Assembly (NCBI GenBank): GCA_907163375.1
Contig: CAJQUW010007815.1
Coordinates: 124,001-188,000, forward strand
DNA from: Prostheceraeus crozeri
Taxonomy: Eukaryota; Platyhelminthes; Polycladida; Euryleptidae
Direction: 5' to 3'
Length of the DNA stretch: 64,000 nucleotides
The translations under genes were made by a program, and so were the position numbers. Shown piece after piece: positions 22,690-34,104 of the stretch; the stretch's first letter is position 1; every line of letters starts with the position of its first letter. The notes under the pieces are model-generated. The model was not told the origin of the DNA and made no database searches. It was given only the letters and a program-made list of their open reading frames with translations.

Positions 22690-23096
22690 GTCAGGTGTAT
22701 AAACATAGGAAAAAACTATCTTAAAAATTAATATTAATTCTCTTACACACTTGGTAGATTTTAGATAGCGTAATCCCGCTGTGTTGTTAGCTAGATCTGG
22801 TATTATGATTGGAAACAGACCTGTCCTCTTATCATCTGAATGGGCAGACTGTTAAATAGGATCTTTTCAATATATAAGTGACAAACATAATTTTGAACAG
22901 AACGACTTACTCGCCAATTCATTACACATGAGGAGAGGAGAAGCGTTGTTTGTCCTTCTAGTAAGTATTTTTAAAATTTTTAGACATTTTAGGATATAAA
23001 AATTTTCTTTTAAATCATACTTTGTACCTATTGAAAAGTAACTAATCATTAGCTTGTTTTTTAACTTTGTTACCTTGACGCACTTTGCTACGTTGA
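22690..23096 (-). repeat. Segment shared (inverted) with 59219-59600
   Basis: About 400 bp recognisably similar to the complement of 59219-59600. The best patches read, on the minus strand, GCTTCTCCTCTCCTCATG, TAATGAATTGGCGAGTA, TACGCTATCTAAAATCTACC, and at the far end AACTTTGTTACCTTGACGCA. It contains two candidate exons of the minus-strand gene described next (one flanked by TACTAG and GTAAGTCG, one after TTTAACAG). The similarity stops just before the PolB fragment on one side and before exon F on the other. Confidence 0.7.
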
Positions 23097-23255
23097 ATTC
23101 TATTTTTTATTCTATTCTGTAATGAGAATAGAAAATAATTGTATTATCCATACATCATTATATGGGAAAGAAGTTAATAATGTTTGCAGAGTTAACAATA
23201 TAATAATATTTAAATAATGTAAACATGTTTTTATAATGTTTGAAAGCTATCTTAC

Positions 23256-24513
23256 CTTAGGAGTGATGACGATCTCATGATCAGATCCATCTTCCACCGC
23301 AACGTTGTATGAACTATTCTGAAATTAAAATTTAACTGTTGCAATCTTTTTACTTTCCAATTATCTGCTTTCATGTTCATTCCTAATATTATACTTACCT
23401 TAGCAATTCTACCATCATCACTTTCATCATCAGATGAAGTTGGCGATGATGTCGCTGACGATGAGGACTCATCCGAAGAGGACTCATCTGACGAGGACTC
23501 GCGGATGCTGTAGGGCTTTTCCTCATTGTCCTCCATGGACGTTGAGGTAGGTGGCGTTGAGAGGACACTGCGATCTCGAGTCTTTTTCCGTGATAAAGAT
23601 CGAATTGCCTGCAATAGGAATAAAGACAAAATGATTAGAGAGTGATTATTAATACATGATAGGTTTGCGTGAGTGTAGACTGCAACAATCATACTTACAG
23701 GTCTCTGACATCCATTATTTTCCACCGTTCTCAACTTGGGAATAGGGGGAAGACTTTGGAACAGCTGAAAAGGTAACAATGTTTTAAAATTTCTACCTAT
23801 GCAGGTATAGACCTTATAAATAATGCTTACGGGATGTGGATTTACTTTTTTCTCCACCATAGTCAATTTCGGAACAGGTGGCAGACTGTTGAAATGCTGA
23901 AAGAGTTTAGTAGTAAAACATATTTAAAATCACAATCATTTTGACTGTAAAATACTTACATCTCTTGCTGTAGGCAATTTCTTTAAAACTACCTTGTCAC
24001 TCTTCGTTGGAGGTTCTGAACTCTGAAATTTTAAGAAAATATGCTTACTACATGCATACTTGCACTAGCTTCATAGGTGCCATTCATCATTGTTTCATTC
24101 AAAAGCATAGTTTAAAATAAGCATTTAACAGTACTCACTTCATAATCAGATAGTGACGTGTCACTGTCAATGAATTTTCGAGACTTTACTTTGATGGATC
24201 CCGCCTTTTTTGGAGGTTTAGAAGTTTTCGCGACCTCATCACATTGGCTTAAAACCCCTGTCGCCGGCCTGTCATCCTTGGCAAACAATCTTTCCAATTT
24301 CCGCTTCTCTGCGGTCGAGGTCAGATTGATACCTTTGCGTCCATTTCCAAGGGCGCAGGCAGTATGGGCTTGAATAAACGCCTTATCTTCGTCAATGTTT
24401 GCCTTCTCAGTGCTCTTTAGATATGTCTTACATGTAGGGCAATACATGTATGTACCATCCTCCTTAAAAGTGCAATCCTTATGACTGCTTTTGCTATCGT
24501 GGCGAACCGGCAA
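23256..24513 (-). CDS. Multi-exon gene of phase-0 exons, zinc-finger-like start, acidic Ser-rich body
   Basis: Six exons with good splice sites: A about 24513-24139, B 24022-23960, C 23896-23831, D 23764-23699, E 23608-23399, F 23318-23256. Lengths of B to F are 63, 66, 66, 210 and 63 bp; all junctions are phase 0 and donors are GTAAGT-like or GTGAGT. Exon A has YCPTC and AHTAC motifs, possibly a C2HC zinc finger, then basic sequence. Exons C and D encode near-duplicate 22-residue units (NSLPPVPKLTMVE and QSLPPIPKLRTVE). Exon E is Ser/Asp/Glu-rich with DESSSDESSS. No family recognised. The true 5' start and 3' end are uncertain; one or two more exons may lie at 22.7-23.0 kb. Polinton genes are normally intronless, so this may be an inserted element or captured gene. 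Confidence 0.65.
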
Positions 24514-26580
24514 ATTTCAAGTAATGCAATAATGAAAAATAAGTCTCTGTCGGGAGATACTTGACGTTAGAACCATTTCTACAAAGGAAATAATCGTTTG
24601 TTATATTCTTATCCCTCTGTAGATTAGAACTCATTTATGAATCTATTTTCCAAACTTAAAAATGTAATATTGAAAAGTTTAATAATCTCAATTAAAAAAA
24701 TATTGAGATGAAACAGAAACCGAGATTCGAAACGTTAAATCATTTTTAAGAGGTGCTTTTCATATAGAAACATCAAGTTTTGAATCAGCTGAGTAAATGT
24801 TATTTAATTTCGAAAAAAACATTGAAACGAAACTGACTTTTCGAAAAAACGAAAATGTAGAGATGGATCAAAAGTATTTTAATTAGAAGAACAGCTGATT
24901 GAAAATAAAATTAATGTGTAAGTGTTTTATTATTTAGAAACGAAATCTTGCGATGTTTATTTAAAGTCAAACACTACATCAATCAAGATCGCTTGATTCA
25001 TGTGTATTGCATATGCTATGATAAAAGCGAAGTAAAGATTTGTGATTAATGATATGACATGGTGTTCTTTCCTATCGTAAAAGCCAACCATGTATTTTAA
25101 ACTATTTGGTTATAAGAAGTAAGTAATGTACCTATTTCCCAAACTTAGAAAGTAGTAAATACTAGATGATGAACCTCACTTCAGAAATATAATTGTAAAT
25201 CGACGAAACGGAGAAGCGGAGGACGAGGTCTGGTATGCACACAAAATAATTCAAAACTGAGTGAAGAACGGAGCTCTACAAGTTCTTTATATATAAATTC
25301 AACAAAGGAACCATGAACAAAGACTTGATGACATCATGTCATCAGTTTGGTACAGCAAAACAAACTTGACAATTTAAAAAAAAATAATAATCAGCTGGCT
25401 CATTTTATCCATTAGAATGGAATGGCAATCAAATGCTATGAATATGACTCTTATAAATAATATAAAATCTACTATATGTATCCATTATGAATACAAGCAA
25501 GTTAATTCAAATGAATTCAGAGAGTTTGAACATTATTACATACAAATTAATTATTCAATTTGTAAATATATACATGGCAACATGTTTGAAGCCAATATTT
25601 TAAGATATTTGAGTTGCATGTCAATTTCTAAAGTTTAATTTTCGTGCCAGAATGTTGGTTAAAACTCTTGGAGTATATATTGAAATCTGGAATATCTAAA
25701 TTTCAAATTTCGCGCCAAATTTCAAATGATAGGTTAGGGTTAGGGTTAAGGTTAAGGTTAGGAAATAAAGAAAAACGGTAGCTATGGCACCCGGACCCCA
25801 TGGATAAATCAATTTTGAGTGCGCGAAGCGCACTCGAAAATTTATTCACCCTATAATCCGAAAAGTTTCGAGGACGTGAAGCTGATTTGATGATCAGACT
25901 TTGATTGGTTTCGAATACTGATTTGATAAAAAAAATCCCTGTTGTATGCAACTGTACGTGCAAGTGCATGCACGAAGTAAATTAATGATTTCAAATTTCA
26001 AAGTTTCTTAGCTAAATTCTATTTATCTTTCAAAGGTCTATAGCATCTGTGGATGTTGTCATACATGTTGCATAAAATACATCGTTGGAAAGAGAATGAA
26101 AAGAGCTTTCGAATGATGTACGGTATGTACTGATTTGATGAAAATCCCTGTTGTATGCAACTGTATGCAATTGTGTGCAACTAGAAAAATTCTAAGTTTT
26201 TATCATAAAATGACCAAGTTTTTGAATTTCTAAGAATTTTCAAAGTTAAAGTTTGCATCTCAAAATCAGTAATATACATAACTGTTTGATCACTGACCTT
26301 TGACCTGACCTTGACCTTTGACCTTCATACACGCCGGGGGGGGCTGAAAATTTTTCGAGCGCTTCGCGCACTCGAAAATTTATTTACCCTATAATCCGAA
26401 AAATTTGGAGAATTGGTACACACACAGCTAGGACTTATATACTTTTTAAACAAAGGAATTCCCAACAGCCAATCAGAGAGGTTCCGATTTTCCCTAAAAG
26501 GATATGTAAGGATGTCATTGTTCCAATTAAGCAAGTTCTAATCCTCGTGACTTGAGTAGACATTAAGAATCTATTACGAA
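24514..26580. other. AT-rich filler inside Polinton with nested repeats
   Basis: No gene recognised. It holds a TTAGGG/TTAAGG-type run (25732-25762) and a direct repeat of about 50 bp (25818-25868 and 26355-26407, GCGCACTCGAAAATTTATT core). There is also a duplicated TCCCTGTTGTATGCAACTGTA stretch (about 25937 and 26144) and a palindrome GAGTGCGCGAAGCGCACTC near 25817. Together these suggest at least one secondary insertion. Confidence 0.5.
25732..25762 (+). repeat. Short TTAGGG/TTAAGG-like run
   Basis: Reads GGTTAGGGTTAGGGTTAAGG and a little more. It is too short and too interstitial to be a telomere, and looks like a simple repeat within inserted sequence. Confidence 0.6.
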
Positions 26581-26588
26581 TCTATTTC

Positions 26589-26900
26589 ATGATGAGTACC
26601 CAGAAACAACTGTTCTGTTACCACAATGAAGGCCAAGTAATTATGGGTGGACCGTTGGATACGAAGGTTAATTTGTGTTGCGGATGCATGGTGGAACTCT
26701 GGAAGACTCTGACAGGGACAGCACTCCAAAGGAGAAAAGGACTGTCGGCGAAGTGTCCTATACACGAGTGTGAACACGAGTTCACAAACAATGCAACATT
26801 CCTCGAATGGGCCGAGGACTTCTTGAAGTTAACGGAGTCCCCCGAGGGACATGAATTACCTTCTTTCATTTTTTTATGGTTAATTACACTTACATTGTAA
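26589..26900 (+). CDS. Small Cys-rich ORF near the right Polinton end
   Basis: ATG 26589 to stop 26900, 103 codons, uninterrupted. Not recognised. A cluster of Cys/His (NLCCGCMVELW, then KCPIHECEHEF) looks like a small zinc-binding module with CxxC ... CxxHxC spacing, followed by an acidic helix. It reads toward the right terminal repeat, opposite to the other genes of the right block. It could be a real accessory gene or part of inserted sequence. Confidence 0.4.
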   Translation: MMSTQKQLFCYHNEGQVIMGGPLDTKVNLCCGCMVELWKTLTGTALQRRKGLSAKCPIHECEHEFTNNATFLEWAEDFLKLTESPEGHELPSFIFLWLITLTL

Positions 26901-26992
26901 ACCTCTTGTTTTAATTTCACAAATTCTGTAAATGGGATTCTGATTAGCAAATAATAGAACATTCATAACATAATTTCTGATCTGTAAACGCA

Positions 26993-27303
26993 TTATAAAA
27001 ATAAATAAAATTGTCATCATAGTCACAATGGTCACAATTGTCGCATTTGAGCAAGCAGTCTCAAAACAAACAACTATCTATTCAAGTTCCGAAATAAATG
27101 TTCGCATCCCTGTTCTAATTCACTCACTTTAATTCAATCTCGGAACAGGCCGTTACAACCCCACGTAGTACACTCGGAACGCGGTTCCTATTCACGTGAT
27201 CGGAACGCGGTTCGAATTCAAATGTTTATATTTTCATGTTTGGAACGCCATGTTCGCATCCTCGTTTAAATCCTCACTTTTTGCGTTCACATTATTAACT
27301 ACT
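26993..27303 (-). repeat. Polinton right terminal inverted repeat
   Basis: Reverse complement of the left repeat, ending CATTATTAACTACT at 27303 followed by the GCTATC duplication at 27304-27309. It lacks about 48 bp present in the middle of the left copy. The inner half is identical to the left copy by eye. Confidence 0.93.
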
Positions 27304-28086
27304 GCTATCGACGACTGATAACTTCTGTGTTAGGTAATGACAGCAGCGTCAAGAGATGTTTGGAGCAAATGTGAAAGCTTTTGAATGGTAGATTCTTTTG
27401 AAGTGCTTGAATGGTTAATTGTTTCAATAATCCATGTCTTTTCACGTTCCGGCATTCATGAAAACTCACACACCGGTGTTGAGAAGGAGTACGCATTCTA
27501 TTTTATTTTCTCAATGCTGCTGTTATAGTTTCAACCATGAAATGCAATCTTCGTAAATGTACGATTATATACTATTGGTAGCCTACATGCTGATCAATCA
27601 ATACCAGAGTTTTTTTTCTTTCCTCTGATGCAACTCTCTAATCTCATAAAATGGATCATGCTAGATTGTCATCCTTTCTATTCTATCAAATTAGAAGTTG
27701 CAGCTTTCCCCCTAAAGGAGATCACTATTAATTCTGGCTGATGGCCCTTCCTGAGGACTACATACGGTATTTAAATAGTTCGATTTGAACCGGAGATGTA
27801 GCTTTTACGTAGCTCCAAAATTACCCGAAATCCTGCATTGCGAAAACCTTGAAGTCATATGAGTATTTGCATGATGTCATGAATGGCTTTCGGATCTAGT
27901 CTGGTCTGCTGTGGTCGGATTGAGTTGGTCGCACCGGGTTCTGGTATTTTCCTATCGGGTTCGAGTAAAATTTTTATACTCAAAACGACCTCTGGTACGG
28001 TTCGGGTCGGGTTCGGGTGGAATTTTAGTGTGAGTCGGGCTACAAAATTCGTGAAACCCGACCCGACGTTCATCTTTACAACTAAC

Positions 28087-30387
28087 TTTTTTTAGAAAAA
28101 GTTGCAATGGCTTGCCACAGCTGGTGTGTTGACTGAAACAAACTCCTTTGTTCCTTTTGTAGTGCTGTTCATTGTCGGCGCAAGGGATTGCTGTCTATCG
28201 GTTTATCTCAACTGACACATTAAAGCAATCAGTCAGATTTTCTTATCTGTGAAAATTCCTTGCTATTTTTGCAAACTTATGAACAAAACTGTGCAGTGAA
28301 ATCAAACATTTTGAATTCTACAGATACACTGCCCGATTAAAGCATAATATTTTTTTCCTACTAAACTTTTCCGAGTTTCTTTGAACTCTGATTCTATTTG
28401 CCTAGGACTCTAAACACCTCACTTGAGTTGAGTGTACGAGTAGTTGCAAAAGTTAAAAATTATAAGAAATAAGGTGAACAATATGTAATGAGTTGATGAA
28501 TTGTTCAGCAAATATTTCCATTATTTGTCATTCGGATGGAATCTGCAGAGTTGAAGATTGTAATCTATATGATAGTAAAGGCTTCGCTAAGTTGGGATGT
28601 AAGCCTAAATATTGGCATGTCATTCTGATCTACAAGTTTGCGTAAATATAGACTATCTCTGATTATCATTTATACCATTACTACATGGATCACACATCAT
28701 GTAGGCCTATAGAATAAATAAACCTATGCATACCGGGGACCGAATCGCTCCTTCCTCTAGTCGCATTTTTCCTGCCGTCAACTCAAAAGTTAATCGACTT
28801 TTTGTTTTGGCCCATTTTCAAGCTTTCCACTAAAAATGGATGGATCTGGCCCACTGGAGGATCACATGTTCTACAATTTATTGCCTGCTATGAAGTGCAC
28901 CGTCTCCTATGGATCGAATTATGCAGCTGCTTTTAAATATTACTTGCATGAGAACTATTTCAAATGGACGCATCGATTTTGAATAGGAGCATGTTAGACC
29001 ATGAATTTACACAGGTAGGTCTATGAATCATGCCATGATAATCGATTGTACCATAGATATCAAATAGAGTATTGGATATTCTAATCATACGCATATACTA
29101 TTTATTGAATCATTTGTCAGTAATAGCGATAGTTAGTAGTATTTATGTGTTTTTCTAAACCATTTGAAAACTTTCGGTAAGAGGCGCATTTAGTCTTTAG
29201 AATATCGCTTAAAACCAGATAAGCCTACCTTGACAGATTGGATCACATTTGAAGTCCTCCACTTTCTAATATGCCTGGTTTGAGTTGCACTCCATGCATA
29301 AATCAATCCTACCAATCTCCTTTTGTGCTCATAAGTAACTCTTCAGTACATTCAAACATTCTCTCTAAATAGAAAAGTTGTAAAATTCAAGAAATCTGCT
29401 GAAATTATAATCATTTGTCATCATTGTAATTCACCGGAAATGCATCCAAAATTATACGAATAGATTGAATAATATTTTTCAAAAGTATATTTTTTTCTCT
29501 ATGCGGGTAAAATCCTGTCGCATGAGATCATATAGGTTAATTTAATATTTAGGTCACGTGATTTTGCAGCTGTCATAAGTCGCAATACTGGTAAATACTG
29601 GTTCGAAAATACGATAATACGAAAATACTGGTTCGGAATTCCAAACTAAACCGGCAGCAGCTTAATCTGTTGCTCCCTGTAGTACCAAGCGCCTGATTGA
29701 GAGGACCGTATCGAATTTTCTTGATTGCCATTAATTAAGCAAAGTGAAAGGATTGCATGACTTCAGATCAATATACAATAGACACTGCTTGATCAATCAC
29801 CAGATAACTCACTAAGAGCATTCATTGCTAATTGATGAAGCTTTAAATTGCAATTAGCCCGTGCTCGTACTATTATTGTGAAAGTAAGATGACCCTTTGC
29901 AAATTACAGTGCGTAATTAACAAACGCGAAATAAATTTGATATTTGTTCTACTTTGTTCTTGACATGTGAACGAAGCTAAAATCTGAATGCATTTAAAAT
30001 CAAGTAGTCAGACAGTCATTATCAATTTTAAATGATAGTGAAACCACTAAATGAAGTGATCAAATTTGCACACTCAATAATCTAATGCTCGTCGTAGATT
30101 TCAAATATTTAACTGTCTTCATGAAAGGTCAACACTATCTATCGATAACTGAATGAGCATTCAATAGGGAAGACAAATTGTAAACACCAGCCATTGCAAA
30201 CCACACACTTTTCCACTAAGTGATACTTGAGAAATAAATGCATTATAACTAATCATTCAATAATTTCGTTGATATAAAATAAATACAAAGTTTATTATGG
30301 AAAGTTGGTGAACGAATTAATGAAGACATGATCATCCGCTCATAGTATTCCATGTCTAGTACAGTTTTGAATGACATTCAAATGTAA
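28087..30387. other. Region without recognised features
   Basis: AT-rich, no coding stretch with recognisable domains on either strand, and no clear repeat ends. Confidence 0.5.
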
Positions 30388-30613
30388 GGCTGCGTTTACA
30401 CGTGCAACTTGATTGCTCACACTTTTCGATCCATGATGAGTCAGAAAAGAATTGACAGACAATTGAAGTAAAGGGATGCCTTCAATAATCGTGCTTCGTG
30501 CGTCACCAGACAATAGCAATAGCGAATGGTGATTAAGAGAAATGCATTGATTCATCTGCACCTCTGAGTGTCAGGAAAAAGTAGCAGATAAAGTTCCACG
30601 TGTAAGCGCACCC
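30388..30613. mobile_element. 226-bp MITE with TAA duplication
   Basis: Inverted ends: GGCTGCGTTTACACGTGCAAC on the left, and on the right the reverse complement of GGGTGCGCTTACACGTGGAAC (4 differences in 21). Flanked by TAA at 30385-30387 and 30614-30616, the 3-bp duplication typical of PIF/Harbinger MITEs. A diverged inverted relative lies at about 45262-45440, sharing TCTGGTGACGCACGAAGCACGA. Confidence 0.75.
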
Positions 30614-31100
30614 TAAGACATCCAATTGCCAGTACTGAGACATTCATAATCAACACTTGCCGTAAAGCGAGCTGCAGAATTAAGCTTGATGACTTAAAGG
30701 GGAAAAACAGTTCACCCTGAGAAGTTTACTTTGAGTGACTGTTTTGCTTTAGCAGAAAAAAATGCAGAACTAGTGCTTTCCTAAGTGGATTCTGTCATAC
30801 ATACCACGCACTAGTATATAAACAATATATATGTCAGGAATATTATTTGCAAAAGCAATATCCTACATGCGCTGTGAATCTGGGGCCGTATGCAGAGATC
30901 TCACTAGTAGCATGAACTTTGGTAGTCTAACTATGTAGTCGGACTTCTAGACTGACTTCATATGCAGAAATTGCACTAGCAAGATCACACTACTAGTCTG
31001 ACTATCATTTTCGAAGCAAATTTGCTAGACTGATCGAGAGCAGTCTACTAGTCCGACTATATCTATTCCTGCAGGCGTGGATGAATGACAGATCAAAAAC

Positions 31101-32143
31101 ATGACTGCTTTCATGCATGTTGGTGCTCCCGTTCTTCGTCCTCGTTCATACCGAAGACATTATGATCCTTTGAAGGAATTGAGTGAGGAAGACATATACA
31201 AGAACTATCGTTTTACGATCGACGGAATATAGCGAATCATCAATATCATCAAAGATGATTATATCCCAGTTAAAAGTGATCGCGGGCGACCAGTCTCATT
31301 CGAACGGCTATCCTTATAACACTGAAGTACCTATCTTCGAATAGTTATCAACAGTCCATCGCCGAAACTTCTAAAGTAAGCCAATCGACGGTCAGCCGAT
31401 GTGTGGCTGCAATTGTGTCCATTTTGGCAAGGAAGATCTCAGACTTCATACACTTTCCAAAAACAGATGCAGACAAAAGATTGTGTCAAGAAACTTTCCT
31501 TTTCATTGCTGGTTTTCCATCGATAATTGGATGGATTGATGGAACTCATGTGCGCATTCTGAGACCCAAAACAGACGAATCGCCATATTTGTGTCTTACA
31601 GGGTATCATAGCATTAATGCACCGGCAATTTGTGATGAAAGCTGTAAATTCATTCATGTCTCCGCTAAGTGGCCTTGATCATCACACGATTCATTTATTT
31701 TAAGAGACAGTGATGTTTGGAATGTATTTGAAAATGATGATATCAGAGGGATTATTTTGGGAGATTCCGCGCATCCTATCCGCAAATGGTTAATGACACC
31801 ACTCTGCGAAACACACGGTCATAATTCGAAGATAGCATACAACACGAGTTTATGCAAAACGCGTGCTTTTATTGAACAGGCTATTGGCAGACTGAAACGA
31901 AGATAGGGTATCCTACATCAGGAGGTCCGTATCGAAACGAAGAGAGTGCCCAAACTGATAGTGGCTTGCATGGTTCTGCATAACATTGCTATCGATATGA
32001 ATATGCCAGACTTCAGCGATATATCTGATGAAGTACCTTCGAATGTCAATGAGAACGGTGATTCCAACAGTCATCACAGTGGAAGTGAAAATGGACTCTC
32101 ATACCGCAATTACATTGTTGCGACTTATTTCAGACGTACTTGA
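31101..32143 (+). pseudogene. HARBI1-like DDE transposase of Harbinger 2, broken
   Basis: ATG 31101 opens an N-terminal segment (RSYRRHYDPLKELSEEDIYK) like other HARBI1-type proteins. Catalytic residues: Asp in GWIDGTHV, Asp in ILGDSAHPI, Glu in FIEQAIGRLKRR. The usual WPGSSHDSFILRDS block is present with a TGA in place of the glycine codon (31676-31678). Other breaks: TAG at 31230-31232, frame changes in 31300-31400, and TAG at 31904-31906. Only one exon is apparent. The C-terminal segment is Ser/Asn-rich and acidic. Confidence 0.85.
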
Positions 32144-32378
32144 GTTAGTGTTCTGTCTCCATGTTAAAGGCTAATAATAGCAAAACCCTACTATATTGTG
32201 GACTTGTGATTTTCACTATATAATTACTTTGAAATTCATTTTGATAAATAACTTTAAATATTTTAAATATTGTAATTATATGCAAATTGTAATTAACCGG
32301 TTGGTATATCAAAAGCGGGTGTTTTATTTCCAAGAATTATTTTATTCTGCTGTTCAACTCAAAAGTTCACGTTACTAC

Positions 32379-33728
32379 TTAGAAATCTATAGATCGGCTG
32401 CTCATTATCCGAAAAGTTGAAAATTTTTGAACCGTCTTTGAACGCTCAATGACTGCCGTGAACGCATCAGCAGCAGCCATTTGCTTATCGATTAGCTGAT
32501 TCTGTTTGACCCGTAGGATGGCTGCTTCTTCAAAATCTTTCAGCTGTGCGTTTAGAACCTGGAAAGGAAAAAAAATTTGATAAGCTATAGCTAAATTTTG
32601 GTATTCTATCTGACTGTAGGTATTTGCTATAGTTGTTTGCATTAATAAAAAAATGTGCTGTGTTATTTCTAGAATATCGCAAACATTTTCACTTACATGT
32701 GTCATACACAATAGAATTAGGATATAAAATAGAACAACATCTACTGATTAGCCAAGTACAAGTGTTTGCTGTACTTTAAATGAGTCGAACTTAAAAGAGT
32801 CAATTTCCCCTACATATGTACCTACTTTTTGTATATCAGTTATATGTTGCTTATTTACTAAGTCACAGACTGTATTCGAATTAGACTATAATTTCAAAAG
32901 CAGAATGGTGATCACCCATAAGACTATTGAGAGAATCAAATATTAACGGATTGTAATTTATTATCTAACTAAATCACTGAATTATTAAAACTAAAACTGA
33001 ATGACGGCATCTGCGGTTCTACTGTTAATTGAGTTGAAGTATCAGGGTGTGATTCATTTCTTGAATGTCTATGCAGACATGCAGTTAGGGACCTGCGCAT
33101 CACATAGACCTAGATAACAAATGTGCAACAACAAACATTTGCACAAAAAAATTACCTCCATTTGCTTTTGTCGGAGATCATCGTCGCTGATTTTTCTCGT
33201 CTTCTTGAACTCTGCTACTGAGGTCGACCAAGTTGGTGAAGTTGCTGGCGGTGGTGGCTGTATCATACAGCCTGTATGTTCATTGGCGGCATTTCTTTAT
33301 CGCGAGAGAAACTTGTGTCCACAGCGGCCACAGCAGCTTTAGTTGCTATCACTGGAGTCTCAATCCCTCCGTCGCAACCTTTAAAGCCTTTTTTTCTCCC
33401 CCAACAACTCGATAACTTGATTGGTGGCATCCGAAAATGGTTTCTCCTTGCTTTTACCCCCACCTATCTTGCATCTTGATCGTTTGTTTGAAGCATTAGT
33501 CGATTTTGCGACAGACTTAATATTTTGCCAACGCTTCTTGCAGTGCACCCAGTTGAAGTTTGTTCTATTCTCATTATTCATTGATCTTGCGATTCTCTCC
33601 CAGGCATTTTTCCGTTTCTTGTTCAAGTGGGATGAATTGCCCTTGCATTCAATATCATCTATGTTGTCTCTATAAAGTTCAACTAAACGACCATCCTTTT
33701 CATTATCAAACTTCGACGCCGATTCCAT
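32379..33728 (-). pseudogene. Harbinger 2 Myb/SANT-like protein, two exons, frameshifted
   Basis: Exon 1 runs from ATG 33728 to a donor at 33155 (GTAATT); exon 2 is 32558-32379 after TTTCCAG. The N-terminal domain (VELYRDNIDDIECKG through WVHCKKRWQNIKSV) is a Myb/SANT-like DNA-binding domain. The C-terminal exon (LKDFEEAAILRVKQNQ, then AAADAFTAVIER) is helical. A frameshift at the A7 run near 33389 separates the Myb part from the linker, and another near 33264 precedes a Pro-rich segment (QPPPPATSPTW). Confidence 0.75.
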
Positions 33729-33856
33729 TTTTCGTTGCGAACGTATGTAGTGTATGCTAATGTAAACCTCTCACGTACAATATCGCGAAGAAATAGACAC
33801 ATAAACAAGCGGATTGGTCGCTTCAAGAAAAGAAAGCACCATGAAAACCACAGAAA

Positions 33857-34104
33857 TTGACAACAATAAAACCTCTAGAATGGAAATTAAGTTTCATGCA
33901 ATGCACAATAACGGCACATAAATCGCACGCATTTTCACTTAGATGCACCTGCCAACGTCTGTATCATTGGATTAGAATCAGTCACATGAGTAAATCGAAG
34001 CCTTTAATTGGTTCTTCATGCCCCAACTTAGTTCCCCCGGATGTGCCGCGACCTTGAGTCAATTTCCATTCTAGAGAACTTCAGATAAACAGTTTATTTC
34101 TATG
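33857..34104 (+). repeat. Dispersed repeat, inverted copy at 42342-42581
   Basis: About 250 bp, roughly 90 percent alike by eye to the complement of 42342-42581 (shared core GATGCACCTGCCAACGTCTG). The copy at 42 kb runs straight into the coding start of a GIY-YIG domain, so this is probably part of a Penelope-type element. This copy lies within Harbinger 2. Confidence 0.75.

Larger units (their letters stand above)
11442..27303. mobile_element. Polinton/Maverick element, complete ends, decayed genes
   Basis: A 15,862-bp virus-like DNA transposon. Its ends are long terminal inverted repeats (11442-11795 and 26993-27303), flanked by the perfect 6-bp duplication GCTATC at 11436-11441 and 27304-27309; 6 bp is the known Polinton target-site length. 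Inside are the diagnostic genes: packaging ATPase, retroviral-type integrase with chromodomain, double jelly-roll major capsid protein, minor capsid protein, adenain-like protease, and the C-terminal end of protein-primed PolB. The two gene blocks converge near 20.9 kb. Almost all genes carry stops or frameshifts, and most of PolB is missing where unrelated sequence occupies 22.7-26.5 kb. Confidence 0.95.
11077..28078. mobile_element. hAT-like element, split by the Polinton insertion
   Basis: The ends read TAAAGATGAGCG at 11077-11088 and the reverse complement of TAAAGATGAACG at 28067-28078 (11 of 12 match). They are flanked by an 8-bp duplication, CAACTAGC (11069-11076) and CAACTAAC (28079-28086), matching at 7 of 8; an 8-bp duplication is the hAT signature. 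CGGGT/CCGAA-rich subterminal sequence lies inside both ends (11095-11135 and 27930-28060). Removing the Polinton leaves about 1.1 kb with no transposase, so this was a non-autonomous element. It must be older than the Polinton inside it. Confidence 0.7.

Noticed and set aside
24158-24373. Plus-strand open stretch over the zinc-finger exon
   Set aside because: It is the antisense shadow of exon A of the minus-strand spliced gene, which has splice sites and a compositional match.
25732-25762. Interstitial telomere
   Set aside because: Only about 31 bp with mixed TTAGGG and TTAAGG units inside inserted sequence; too short to indicate a chromosome end or fusion.
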